64,000 nucleotides of DNA from Nitratireductor aquimarinus (GTDB lineage Bacteria; Pseudomonadota; Alphaproteobacteria; Rhizobiales; Rhizobiaceae): the NCBI RefSeq assembly GCF_017255295.1, contig NZ_JAFKDE010000013.1, positions 1 through 64,000 of the forward strand, written 5' to 3'. The stretch's first letter is position 1. Every line of letters begins with the position of its first letter. Below, one piece after another: positions 53,472 through 63,634 of the stretch. The position numbers were made by a program, and so were the translations under genes. Below the pieces are notes generated by a model that made no database searches, was not told the DNA's origin, and saw only the letters and a list, made by a program, of their open reading frames with translations.

Positions 53472-53619
53472 TGATGCTCCTGAAACGCCCTGTTTTTCAA
53501 AACGGGGCAAAGCGCCGGTGGTTCGTGTTGCGTTTGTCCAGCCACGCATCCGAGCGGATCGCTCTATGGCCGCCTGAGCGGCAGATCCGGCGCAAAGAAT
53601 GCGTGGCAGACGATTTTTC

Positions 53620-54279
53620 TCAGTCTTCTTTTCGAGCCGCCAGCCTGGCATCCACCAGTTTGCAGGCAGCCTGAAACGCCGTCTCTATATCCATTTCGCT
53701 CGTATCGAGCAAGTGCGCATCGTTCGCGGGCCTCAGCGGACTGTCCTCGCGACCCATGTCGCGGGCGTCCCGCCGCTCGATATCGGCCAGGATCCGGGCA
53801 TAGTCGGCAGTGCCACCGCCGGCCTCGATTTCACGCCAGCGTCGGGTGGCGCGCACCTCGGGGCTCGCGATCACATAGAGCTTCACATCGGCTTCAGGGC
53901 ACACCACCGTGCCGATGTCGCGGCCGTCGAGCACCGCGCCGGGCGGGGTTGCGGCGAAGGCGCGCTGCTTGTCCACCAGCGCCGTGCGCACCGGCGTCAT
54001 CACAGCCACTTTCGAAGCGGCCTCGCCAATGCCGTGGGCGGAAAGCACTGCCCGGTCGAGCGCGCCCAGATCGAGCGCGCGCGCCGCGCGTTCGGCAATC
54101 GCAATATCGTCCAGCGGTTCGCCCGCGTCGATCAGCGCCTTGGCCACACCGCGATAGGTGAGGCCGGTGTCGAGATGGTGCAGGCCATACTGGCTGGCCA
54201 GCCGGCGTGCGAGCGTGCCCTTGCCGGAAGCGGCAGGGCCGTCAATGGCGATGGTGAACTTGTCTGGCATTCCCGTCAT
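53620..54279 (-). CDS. cmk: Cytidylate kinase
   Basis: 219 residues. It phosphorylates CMP and dCMP with ATP. The P-loop is [21 protein letters not shown], followed by [12 protein letters not shown] (NMP-binding), [32 protein letters not shown] and [30 protein letters not shown]. The ATG at 54279 overlaps the SDR stop (ATGA); a second Met three codons on is also possible. It lies between the SDR gene and rpsA. Confidence 0.96.
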   Translation of the reverse strand: MTGMPDKFTIAIDGPAASGKGTLARRLASQYGLHHLDTGLTYRGVAKALIDAGEPLDDIAIAERAARALDLGALDRAVLSAHGIGEAASKVAVMTPVRTALVDKQRAFAATPPGAVLDGRDIGTVVCPEADVKLYVIASPEVRATRRWREIEAGGGTADYARILADIERRDARDMGREDSPLRPANDAHLLDTSEMDIETAFQAACKLVDARLAARKED

Positions 54280-54980
54280 ACCGAGCGCGTTATGCCTCCG
54301 TCGATGCGTATGTTCTGGCCGGTGATGTATCCCGACTTCTCGCCGGCCAGGAAGGCGATGAGTTCGGCAACTTCCTCTGCGGAGCCGTAGCGGCCCATGG
54401 GGATGCGCGCGCGGCGCTCTTCCTTTTCGGGCAGCGAGTCGATGAAACCCGGCAGCACGTTGTTCATGCGCAGATTGTCTTCGGCATATTTGTCGCAAAA
54501 GAGCTTGGTGAAGGCCGCCAGCCCGGCCCGGAACACGCCCGATGTGGGGAATGCGGCTTCCGGCTCGAACGTGGCGTAGGTGGAGATGTTGACGATCGAG
54601 CCCGATTTCTGCGCCTGCATGATCGGGGTGACGAGCCGTGTCGCGCGCACCACGTTGAGCAGGTAGAAATCCATGCCCGTGTGCCAGTCCCCGTCCGAAA
54701 GCGCCAGCACGTCGCCCTTGGGGCCGTGGCCAGCGCCATTCACCAGCGCATCGATGCGGCCGAAGCGCTCCATCGTCGCGTCGGTGAAGCGCTTGAGGTC
54801 ATCCGTGGAAAGGTTGGAGCCGGTGAAGCCCAGCCCGCCCAGTTCCCTGCCCAGCGCCTCGCCCTTGCCGGAGGACGACATGACGGCGACCTGATAGCCG
54901 TTTTCGGCCAGCTTGCGGGTTGCAGCAGCGCCCATGCCGCTGCCGCCGCCGACAATCATGGCTGTTTTCCCGGTGCTCAT
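54276..54980 (-). CDS. SDR-family oxidoreductase with non-canonical active site
   Basis: 234 residues. The Rossmann cofactor motif GGGSGMG (11-17), the NGAGHG segment near 81, and the C-terminal [14 protein letters not shown] are those of short-chain dehydrogenases. Catalytic S133 is kept, but where Tyr and Lys of YxxxK should stand there are S147 and R151 ([14 protein letters not shown]). It is therefore doubtful that it works as a normal dehydrogenase. It is coupled to cmk by an ATGA overlap and follows aroA by 29 bases, in a place where most relatives have aroA next to cmk. Confidence 0.88.
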   Translation of the reverse strand: MSTGKTAMIVGGGSGMGAAATRKLAENGYQVAVMSSSGKGEALGRELGGLGFTGSNLSTDDLKRFTDATMERFGRIDALVNGAGHGPKGDVLALSDGDWHTGMDFYLLNVVRATRLVTPIMQAQKSGSIVNISTYATFEPEAAFPTSGVFRAGLAAFTKLFCDKYAEDNLRMNNVLPGFIDSLPEKEERRARIPMGRYGSAEEVAELIAFLAGEKSGYITGQNIRIDGGITRSV

Positions 54981-55009
54981 GCCGTTTCCTCCCGTGCAGG
55001 TTTTTCGTG

Positions 55010-56401
<1,392 letters not shown>

Positions 56402-56525
56402 TCACAGCTGGCTCTAGCATGATGGCGATAGCTGGTCATCCCCCGGTTGACGGATGGCCCCTGACGGGGTTGTAAAGAGAGTGCGCCTTCGCAGGAGAGG
56501 CATAATCCAGGGTTCGCATTAAGCT

Positions 56526-56554
56526 TTGACAGGTGCTCGACTTGCCGTTATGGG
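56526..56554 (+). promoter_or_regulatory. Possible promoter of the FYDLN-protein gene
   Basis: A consensus -35 TTGACA (56526-56531), 17 bases, and a weak -10 TATGGG (56549-56554), about 95 bases before the start codon. The stretch 56348-56649 between the divergent aroA and this gene holds nothing else clear. Confidence 0.4.
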
Positions 56555-56649
56555 GACCAAAATTTTCAAGTAGGCAGGAAGCGCTTCCGGTGCCGGCCGC
56601 GATGGAGCCGTCGCAGGCTGGGCCGACCGCAAGACGATGAGGCAGCAAG

Positions 56650-57054
56650 GTGGCTAAACCGGAACTCGGAACAAAACGCATCTGCCCGGAGACGGGCCGT
56701 AAATTCTACGATCTGAACAAGGATCCGATCGTGTCGCCCTATACGGGGCAGACCTATCCGCGCAGCTTCTTTGAAGCTGTCTCCGACACTTCCGTGGAAG
56801 AAGAAGAGGAAGTGGAAGAGAAGGAAGTGGATGGCGAGGGCGAAGGCCCCGAAGTGGTTTCGCTCGAGGACGCCGATGATGAGGCGACCTCCAGCAAGAA
56901 GTCGGAAATCCCGGATCTCGACGACGATGACGACGACGATGATGTCGATCTCGGCGACGATGATGACGACACGTTCCTCGACGAGGACGATGATGACGAC
57001 GACGACGATATGAAAGACATTATCGGCGTTGGCGACGACGAAGACGAAAGCTGA
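56650..57054 (+). CDS. FYDLN-acid domain protein (TIGR02300 family)
   Basis: 134 residues, starting with GTG at 56650 (GAGG upstream). The conserved head is MAKPELGTKRICPETGRKFYDLNKDPIVSPYTGQ; the remainder is very acidic, with several runs of five to eight Asp and many Glu. The family is restricted to alphaproteobacteria and its role is unknown; the head resembles a half zinc ribbon with one CPETG motif. It is divergent from aroA, and the tRNA-Ala gene lies 174 bases downstream, an arrangement frequent in Rhizobiales. Confidence 0.9.
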   Translation: MAKPELGTKRICPETGRKFYDLNKDPIVSPYTGQTYPRSFFEAVSDTSVEEEEEVEEKEVDGEGEGPEVVSLEDADDEATSSKKSEIPDLDDDDDDDDVDLGDDDDDTFLDEDDDDDDDDMKDIIGVGDDEDES

Positions 57055-57228
57055 TTTTTCAGCACCTGCGGGAAGAAAAACCCCAGCCAGCGTTAAAATC
57101 GACGCACAGGCGAAAAACGGGGCTTGATCTTCCCGCCGGGCGGGTTTAGAAGCCGCCCACACGGTTGGCCCAGCGGGCCGGCCGGACCTCTTCGCCGGAG
57201 ACGGCGACCGGCCAAATCGCCGGAGTGT

Positions 57229-57304
<76 letters not shown>

Positions 57305-57730
57305 AATTTTCTCTGATCTCAGACACACAGAACCGGTCAAGTCGAAGTTGCTTCTTCTTCCGCGGCTTTTGCACAGTCAATCCGGTTGCGTGTTGCGACA
57401 TATGGCCTTGAGCGATGTGGACGCACAGGCCGTCACAGCCGTCCGTCGGGCTGCATGAAATGTCGCAGGCAGAGGCCCGGCCCCAGCGTGAAATCAAGCC
57501 CGGACGCCTTGCTCCCCAAACGCATCTTTTGCCCTCTGCCCGAAAGCCGTCGAGCCTCTCGCAGTGTTCCGCTCAGCGGTAATGCATCCCATCGGTGTTT
57601 GCTGCGAATTTCTTGCAACCTTAGGAAATCCTCCCCGAAAGCGTTTGACGTATACGGAAATTCGTTGCCAAATGCCGCGTCTCTCATCCGTTCGTCGGAT
57701 GATATGAAAGCAAAATGGGAGTGAGGGAAA
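57305..57730. other. Gene-free stretch between tRNA-Ala and the peptide-binding protein
   Basis: No supported gene. Short frames here have no ribosome site or family resemblance. The Opp operon promoter should lie in the right half; no clear -35/-10 pair was found. Confidence 0.4.
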
Positions 57731-59317
57731 ATGTTGAAATCCCTGGTACGGCCGCTGCTCGCGGGTACGATTCTGGTCTCGACGGCGATGGCAGCGTCCG
57801 CCGTGACCTATGTACGCGGCAATGACGGCGATCCGGAAACGCTGGACCAGCACAAGACGTCGCTTGTTGCCGAAGCCCACCTGATGCGCGATCTCTATGA
57901 AGGCCTGGTCGTCTATGACGCCAACGCCAAGATCATTCCGGGTGTGGCCGAGGAGTGGAGCGTGTCCGATGATGGCACCGTCTACACCTTCAACCTGCGC
58001 GACGATGCAAAATGGTCGAATGGCGACCCGGTGGTGGCTGAGGATTTCGTGTTCTCGCTGCGCCGTATCATGATGCCCGACACGGGCGCGAAATACGCCA
58101 ACATCCTCTATCCGATCAAGAACGCCGAGGCGATCAACAAGGGTGAGATGGAAGCCGATCAGATGGGCGTGAAAGCCGTCGATGATCGCACGCTTGAGAT
58201 TACGCTCGAGCAGCCGACCCCGTTCTTCCTGGAGCTTCTCACGCACCAGACCGGCCTGCCGGTGAACCCGAAGGCCGTCGAGGCGCATGGCACGGATTTC
58301 GTGCAGCCCGAAAACATCGTCACCAACGGCGCCTACAAGCTCGTTTCCTTCACGCCGGGCGACAAGATCGTCATGGAGAAGAACGAGAACTTCCATGACG
58401 CCGACAATGTCCAGATCGACACGATCGAGTACATTCCGTTCGAAGACCGCGCGACCTGCGTGCGCCGCTTCGAGGCCGGCGAGGTTCAAAGCTGCTCCGA
58501 TCTTCCGACCGAGCAGATCAAGTCCATGAAGGAGCGTCTGGGCGATCAGGTTCGCATTTCGCCCTATCTCGGCACCTACTATTACTCGCTCAACATGAAG
58601 CGCGATGTCATGTCGGACCCGAAGGTGCGGCAGGCGCTTGCCATGGTCATCGACCGCGAGTTCCTGGGCGACGAGATCTGGGCCGGCGCGATGCTGCCCG
58701 CCTATTCGCTGGTTCCGCCCGGCATCGGCAATTATGAAGGCGGCGGTTCGCCGGCCGAGTGGGCCGACATGTCCCTGCTCGATCGCGAAGACAAGGCCAT
58801 CGAGCTGATGACGGAAGCCGGCTACGGTCCGGACAATCCGGTCACGGTCGAGCTTGCCTACAACAACTCCGAGAACCACAAGAACACGGCAACTGCGATT
58901 GCCGACATGTGGAAGCCGCTCGGCGTCAATGTCGAATTCAATGTCCGCGACCTGTCCGCTCACTATGCGAACCTGCGCGACCAGAAGGATTTCGACGTGG
59001 CGCGCGCCGGCTGGATCGGCGACTACTCCGACCCGCAGAACTTCCTGTTCCTGGTCGAGAGCGACAACACCGGCTTCAACTACGCCCAGTATGAGAACCC
59101 GGACTATGACGCACTGATGGACAAGGCCGCTGCCGAGACCGATCTGGTCAAGCGCGCCGAGATCCTGCGCGAGGCAGAAGCGACGTTCATGGCAGACATG
59201 CCCTACATCCCGCTTCTGTTCTACTCGTCCCTGTCTCTGGTGTCGCCCAAGCTCAATGGCTGGGAAGACAACATCCAGAACGTCCATGGGACGCGCTTCA
59301 TGAGCATCAGCGAGTAA
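57731..59317 (+). CDS. Peptide ABC transporter substrate-binding protein (OppA-like)
   Basis: 528 residues. A Sec signal peptide (MLKSLVRPLLAGTILVSTAMAASA, cut near residue 24) leads a cluster C, SBP family 5 fold: GNDGDPETLDQHKTSLVAEAHLMRDLYEGLV, WSNGDPVVAEDFVFSLRRIM and DPKVRQALAMVIDREFL. It binds oligopeptides (possibly with murein peptides) in the periplasm. GAGGG precedes the ATG. It is the first gene of a four-gene importer operon, with a stable hairpin after its stop. Confidence 0.95.
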   Translation: MLKSLVRPLLAGTILVSTAMAASAVTYVRGNDGDPETLDQHKTSLVAEAHLMRDLYEGLVVYDANAKIIPGVAEEWSVSDDGTVYTFNLRDDAKWSNGDPVVAEDFVFSLRRIMMPDTGAKYANILYPIKNAEAINKGEMEADQMGVKAVDDRTLEITLEQPTPFFLELLTHQTGLPVNPKAVEAHGTDFVQPENIVTNGAYKLVSFTPGDKIVMEKNENFHDADNVQIDTIEYIPFEDRATCVRRFEAGEVQSCSDLPTEQIKSMKERLGDQVRISPYLGTYYYSLNMKRDVMSDPKVRQALAMVIDREFLGDEIWAGAMLPAYSLVPPGIGNYEGGGSPAEWADMSLLDREDKAIELMTEAGYGPDNPVTVELAYNNSENHKNTATAIADMWKPLGVNVEFNVRDLSAHYANLRDQKDFDVARAGWIGDYSDPQNFLFLVESDNTGFNYAQYENPDYDALMDKAAAETDLVKRAEILREAEATFMADMPYIPLLFYSSLSLVSPKLNGWEDNIQNVHGTRFMSISE

Positions 59318-59335
59318 CAACAGCGTTCGATCTTT

Positions 59336-59363
59336 CCGCCCGGCCCCTTCGTGGGCCGGGCGG
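59336..59363 (+). other. Hairpin between oppA-like and oppB-like genes
   Basis: CCGCCCGGCCC (59336-59346) and GGGCCGGGCGG (59353-59363) form a perfect 11-bp stem with 6-base loop, followed by TTTCG. It may shield the binding-protein mRNA and lower read-through to the permeases. Confidence 0.7.
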
Positions 59364-59391
59364 TTTCGAACACATATGAGAGTTGGTAGCG

Positions 59392-60309
59392 ATGCTCGGT
59401 TATGCCGTGCGCCGTCTTCTTGGCGCTATTCCGACCCTGTTCCTCATTGTCACCTTCGCCTTCTTCCTCATGCGGGTGGCGCCGGGCGGTCCCTTCGACC
59501 GCGAGCGCACGCTGGAGGCCAAGGTCCTGGAAAACCTCAACCGCGTTTTCCACCTCGATAAGCCGCTTTGGGAACAGTATTTCTATTATCTCGGCAACCT
59601 CGCCCGTGGCGATCTGGGTCCGAGTTTCATCTATCGTGATTTCTCCGTTCAGCAGTTGATCGGCAATGGTCTGCCCGTGTCCATCCAGCTCGGTGGCATG
59701 GCCCTGCTTGTTGCGCTGCTGATCGGTAGCGTGCTCGGCAGTATTGCCGCGCTGCGCCAGAATTCCTGGGTCGACTATTCGGTCATTGCGGTCGCCACTT
59801 TCGGCATCACCGTGCCGAACTTCGTCGTCGCCCCGCTTCTGTCGCTGATTTTCGGCGTCTGGCTCAGCCTGTTGCCGGCCGGCGGCTGGAGCAGTCCTGA
59901 ATCCATGGTGCTGCCCGTCATCACGCTCGCCCTGCCGCAGGTGGCCATCATCGCCCGCCTGATACGCGGCTCCATGATCGAGGCGTTGCGTTCCGACCAT
60001 GTGCGCACGGCGCGGGCCTATGGCCTGCCGACCCGCATGATCGTGGTCGTGCATGCGTTGCGGGCGGCCTGTCTGCCGGTGATTTCCTATCTCGGGCCTG
60101 CGGCTGCCGCGCTGCTGACAGGGTCCGTGGTGGTGGAAACCATCTTCGGCCTGCCGGGCATCGGCCGTTACTTTGTCCAGGGCGCCCTGAACCGCGATTA
60201 CACGCTGGTCATGGGCACCGTCATCATCATCGCCGTCTTCGTGGTGGTCTTCAACCTGATCGTCGACCTCCTCTATGCGGCGCTGGATCCGAGAGTGCGT
60301 TATGACTGA
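59392..60309 (+). CDS. oppB: Peptide ABC transporter permease OppB-like
   Basis: 305 residues from the ATG at 59392 (a TTG nine bases earlier is less likely). Six membrane segments with the N-terminal MLGYAVRRLLGAIPTLFLIVTFAFFLMRVAPGGPFD typical of OppB/DppB, and the EAA loop DHVRTARAYGLPTRMIVVVHALRAACLPVISYLG which contacts the ATPase. It overlaps oppC by eight bases. Confidence 0.94.
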   Translation: MLGYAVRRLLGAIPTLFLIVTFAFFLMRVAPGGPFDRERTLEAKVLENLNRVFHLDKPLWEQYFYYLGNLARGDLGPSFIYRDFSVQQLIGNGLPVSIQLGGMALLVALLIGSVLGSIAALRQNSWVDYSVIAVATFGITVPNFVVAPLLSLIFGVWLSLLPAGGWSSPESMVLPVITLALPQVAIIARLIRGSMIEALRSDHVRTARAYGLPTRMIVVVHALRAACLPVISYLGPAAAALLTGSVVVETIFGLPGIGRYFVQGALNRDYTLVMGTVIIIAVFVVVFNLIVDLLYAALDPRVRYD

Positions 60310-61444
60310 CATCGCCACCGGCCCAATGCCGCCAGAGGGCGAGCTGCCGACCACCAAGAGCCGTTCGGCCTGGGAGACGGCTTTCATGCGGCTGCGCAAG
60401 AACCGCGCAGCCATGGCCAGCCTGTTCGTTCTGATCCTGTTCGTTTTCGCGGGCATCTTCGGGCCGATGCTGGCGCCGCATCCCTATGCGCGCGTCTATT
60501 CGGACTTCGTGAAGGTGCCAGCGAGCCTCGAGCCCTATCCGCGTCAGGCAGAAATCGTGCCGCTGGCCGAGTCCGCCCTGTCGCGGGCGCGGCTTGAAAC
60601 CAGTTCCATCGAGCTTGATGGCGACAGGGTGCGGATCGAAGCAACATCCAGCCGCGAGATCGATCCGCGCGTGACGCGCTATCTCGACCGCTCGGATCTG
60701 TTCTCGAACGCCCGTGTGGTCGAGCAGGCCGGCGACAACAAGTCGATCATCATGGAGGCAGACGTCCAGCGTCTGCGTTTCATATTCGGCACGGATGCAA
60801 ACGGGCGCGACCTGTTTGCACGCGTGCTGATCTCGATCCGCATTTCGTTGATGATCGGCGCGCTCGCCACGGGCGTGGCGCTGTTGATCGGCGTGATCTA
60901 CGGAGCCACCGCCGGCTTCCTGGGCGGGCGCATCGACAACGTGATGATGCGCATCGTCGACATACTGTACTCGCTGCCCTTCACCTTCTTCGCCATCCTT
61001 CTGGTGGTGTTCTTCGGGCGAAACGTGGTCCTGATGTTCATTGCCGTCGGCGCGGTCGAGTGGCTGGACATGGCGCGTATCGTGCGTGGCCAGACCATCG
61101 CGCTGAGAAGGCGTGAGTTCGTGCAGGCGGCCGAGGCGCTGGGTGTCGGCTCAAGCGGCATCCTGAAGCGGCACATCATCCCCAACACGCTCGGCCCGGT
61201 GATCATCTACATGACGCTGCTGGTGCCCAAGGTCATTCTTCTGGAGAGCTTCCTCTCCTTCCTCGGCCTGGGCGTGCAGGAGCCGCTGACCAGTCTGGGC
61301 GTGCTGATCTCCGAGGGCGCGCGCAACATGCGCGGGGCGGCCTACATGCTGCTCTATCCGTCGCTGGCGCTGACCGCGCTCCTGTTTGCGCTCAACTTCC
61401 TGGGCGATGGCCTGCGCGATGCGCTCGATCCGAAGGACCGCTGA
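60302..61444 (+). CDS. oppC: Peptide ABC transporter permease OppC-like, with long periplasmic insert
   Basis: 380 residues from the ATG at 60302. After the first helix (MASLFVLILFVFAGIFGPMLAPHPYA) a periplasmic stretch of about 120 residues (to about residue 165) precedes the second helix; this is roughly twice the length in E. coli OppC (recalled). The sequence FIFGTDANGRDLFARVLISIRISLMIGALATGVALLIGV and the EAA loop EFVQAAEALGVGSSGILKRHIIPNTLGPVIIYMT are standard. It precedes the ATPase gene by one base. Confidence 0.93.
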   Translation: MTDIATGPMPPEGELPTTKSRSAWETAFMRLRKNRAAMASLFVLILFVFAGIFGPMLAPHPYARVYSDFVKVPASLEPYPRQAEIVPLAESALSRARLETSSIELDGDRVRIEATSSREIDPRVTRYLDRSDLFSNARVVEQAGDNKSIIMEADVQRLRFIFGTDANGRDLFARVLISIRISLMIGALATGVALLIGVIYGATAGFLGGRIDNVMMRIVDILYSLPFTFFAILLVVFFGRNVVLMFIAVGAVEWLDMARIVRGQTIALRRREFVQAAEALGVGSSGILKRHIIPNTLGPVIIYMTLLVPKVILLESFLSFLGLGVQEPLTSLGVLISEGARNMRGAAYMLLYPSLALTALLFALNFLGDGLRDALDPKDR

Positions 61445-61445
61445 C

Positions 61446-63086
61446 ATGAAGCAGCAGAACGAGGAACGCATCTTCGACATCCGCGACATTCGCGTCACCT
61501 TCGACACGCCCGATGGCGCAGTCGAGGCGGTGCGTGGTGTGGACATGCATGTGAACGCCGGCGAAACGGTCGCCGTCGTGGGCGAATCGGGGTCCGGCAA
61601 GAGCCAGATCATGATGGCGTCGATGGGGCTTCTGGCGTCCAACGGCTCCGTCTCCGGTTCCGTCAGCTATCGCGGGCAGGAACTCATCGGCCTGCCGCGC
61701 GCGAAGCTCAACAAGATCCGCGGCGCGAAGGTCACCATGATCTTCCAGGAGCCAATGACCTCGCTTGATCCGCTCTACACGATCGAGCGGCAGATCTGTG
61801 AGCCGATCCGGGTTCATGGCGGGCTTTCGGCCGGGGCGGCGCGCAAGCGCGCGCTGGAGCTTCTCAAGCTCGTCCACATTCCCGATCCCGAGCGACGGAT
61901 GAAATCCTATCCGCACGAAATGTCCGGTGGCCAGCGTCAGCGCGTGATGATCGCCATGGCGCTCGCCAACGATCCGGACCTGTTGATCGCCGACGAACCG
62001 ACGACGGCGCTCGACGTGACCATTCAGGCCGAGATCCTCGGCCTGCTGGCCGAACTGCAGAAAAAGCTCGGCATGGCCATTCTCTTCATCACGCATGATC
62101 TCGGCATCGTCGAAGCTTTTGCCGACCGGGTCTATGTGATGCAGAAGGGGCTCGTGGTGGAGACTGGCGAGACTGCCGATATTTTCGAGCGGCCGCAGGA
62201 GGACTACACCAGAATGCTGCTGGCGGCGGAGCCGGAAGGGCACAAGCCTCCGGTCGGCAACGACCAGCCCATCCTGCTCGATGCGAAGGATGTCTGCGTG
62301 ACCTTCGTCGTGAAGGGCGGCTTCCTGTCCGGTCCGGGCTACGAGGTGAAGGCCGTGCAGAATGTCGGGCTGACGCTGCGCGCCGGCCAGACCATCGGCA
62401 TTGTCGGCGAATCGGGGTCGGGCAAGTCCACGCTCGGCCGCGCGCTCCTGCAGCTTCTGCCGTCCGAGGGGCGGGTGGTCTATCAGGGCACGTCCATTCA
62501 GGGGTTTGACCGGGCGGCCATGCGGCCCTTCCGGCGCAATCTGCAAATGGTGTTCCAGGACCCCTATGGCTCGCTCAGCCCGCGCATGACGGTGGGCGAG
62601 ATCATCACCGAGGGGCTGCTCGTTCATGAGCCGCAACTGTCCGCGCGCGAGCGCGACAAACGGGCCATTCAGGCGCTGGAGGAAGTCGGGCTCGACCCGT
62701 CCATGCGCAACCGCTTCCCGCACGAGTTTTCGGGCGGTCAGCGCCAGCGCATCGCCATCGCCCGCGCGGTGATCCTCAAGCCCACCGTGATCGTGCTGGA
62801 CGAACCGACCTCGGCGCTTGACCGTTCGGTGCAGAAGCAGATCATCACCCTGCTCAGGCGCATCCAGGAAAGCCACAACCTGTCCTTCATCTTCATCAGC
62901 CACGACCTGTCTGTGGTGAAGGCGCTGTCCGACTACGCCATCGTGATGCGTTCGGGCCAGGTCGTGGAAGAGGGGCTCACCAGCGACGTCTTCGATAATC
63001 CACAGAGCGATTACACGAAGGACCTGATGGAAGCAGCGTTCAATCTCAGGGAAGTCTTGCATCGCCAGGCAGCAGCCCGCGCATAG
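61446..63086 (+). CDS. Peptide ABC transporter ATPase, fused OppD-OppF
   Basis: 546 residues from the ATG at 61446, with two complete ABC domains. First: VGESGSGKSQIMMASMGLL, SGGQRQRVMIAMALANDPDLLIADEPTTALD. Second: VGESGSGKSTLGRALLQLL, FSGGQRQRIAIARAVILKPTVIVLDEPTSALD. Each ends with an oligopeptide-type tail; the Fe-S Cys cluster of OppD (CxxxxCP) is not seen between the domains. One chain thus powers the OppB-OppC pair. It is the last gene of the operon. Confidence 0.95.
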   Translation: MKQQNEERIFDIRDIRVTFDTPDGAVEAVRGVDMHVNAGETVAVVGESGSGKSQIMMASMGLLASNGSVSGSVSYRGQELIGLPRAKLNKIRGAKVTMIFQEPMTSLDPLYTIERQICEPIRVHGGLSAGAARKRALELLKLVHIPDPERRMKSYPHEMSGGQRQRVMIAMALANDPDLLIADEPTTALDVTIQAEILGLLAELQKKLGMAILFITHDLGIVEAFADRVYVMQKGLVVETGETADIFERPQEDYTRMLLAAEPEGHKPPVGNDQPILLDAKDVCVTFVVKGGFLSGPGYEVKAVQNVGLTLRAGQTIGIVGESGSGKSTLGRALLQLLPSEGRVVYQGTSIQGFDRAAMRPFRRNLQMVFQDPYGSLSPRMTVGEIITEGLLVHEPQLSARERDKRAIQALEEVGLDPSMRNRFPHEFSGGQRQRIAIARAVILKPTVIVLDEPTSALDRSVQKQIITLLRRIQESHNLSFIFISHDLSVVKALSDYAIVMRSGQVVEEGLTSDVFDNPQSDYTKDLMEAAFNLREVLHRQAAARA

Positions 63087-63095
63087 TATAAAACA

Positions 63096-63130
63096 GGGCT
63101 GTCCGCAGGATCGCGGGCAGCCCGTCATCG
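63096..63130 (+). terminator. Hairpin terminator after the Opp operon
   Basis: GGGCTGTCCGC (63096-63106) and GCGGGCAGCCC (63113-63123) form an 11-bp stem with one mismatch, just after the ATPase stop; a TTTT follows nine bases later. Confidence 0.6.
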
Positions 63131-63161
63131 GTTTTCACTCCCCTCAATTACAGCCGCAAAT

Positions 63162-63191
63162 ATAAAGTTTCCGATTTTTCGGGAACTTTAT
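63162..63191. promoter_or_regulatory. Inverted repeat ATAAAGTTTCC / GGGAACTTTAT
   Basis: Arms at 63162-63172 and 63181-63191 match at 10 of 11 positions with an 8-base loop. It could be an operator, or part of a terminator for the minus strand. Confidence 0.45.
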
Positions 63192-63219
63192 CTCCCGCCG
63201 TCGCTTCTGCTAATGGAAA

Positions 63220-63241
63220 CAATCGATTGCACAATCGATTG
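63220..63241. promoter_or_regulatory. Twin palindromes CAATCGATTG, LacI-type operator candidate
   Basis: Two identical 10-bp perfect palindromes at 63220-63229 and 63232-63241, two bases apart. The central CG pair in AATCGATT is the mark of LacI/GalR-family sites. The second palindrome runs into TTGACT, a fair -35 box (63239-63244), although a matching -10 box is not clear. Confidence 0.6.
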
Positions 63242-63634
63242 ACTCTGCCGTGCGTCTGTTTCACGCTGGCCGGGTCGAACGACGACTGGGAGCAAGGAGG
63301 CGCGCTTGAGCGCACCCCAAATGATCGGCGCGAACAATGATGAGGCCATGCCCCTGCGGTGTGGCCATCTGCGTTCGTTCTGCTGGCAGCAGGCGTATAT
63401 CGTCGCTGTCATCATGAGCGCCGCATCTTTCCCCCTGCTTCTCGGGCGCAGCAAAAAGCGCCGTCGTAGATTCCCGGCAAAAGCGCGTTTGCGCGGAATT
63501 GCGACCGTACCGGGCTGGTTTCCAGCCAGTTGACGCCGTTCGCCTGAATACGATTTGCCTTTAGCCGACAACGGCTTCTGGCGCGGATTCCCTTTTTGCC
63601 TAAACCAAGTACGTCAAAGACAGAGGAGAACAGA

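Larger units (their letters stand above)
63087..63634. other. Gene-free stretch upstream of the TRAP binding protein
   Basis: Contains the hairpin at 63096, an inverted repeat at 63162, and two operators at 63220. A 75-codon frame at 63306-63533 lacks a ribosome site and family likeness and is not called. The long leader of nearly 400 bases before 63635 suggests elaborate control. Confidence 0.5.

Noticed and set aside
57386-57724. 112-codon frame between tRNA-Ala and the peptide-binding protein gene
   Set aside because: Ser/Arg/Leu-rich, no ribosome site and no domain; likely chance.
63306-63533. 75-codon frame before the DctP gene
   Set aside because: No ribosome site, no family likeness, and composition unlike the coding genes nearby.
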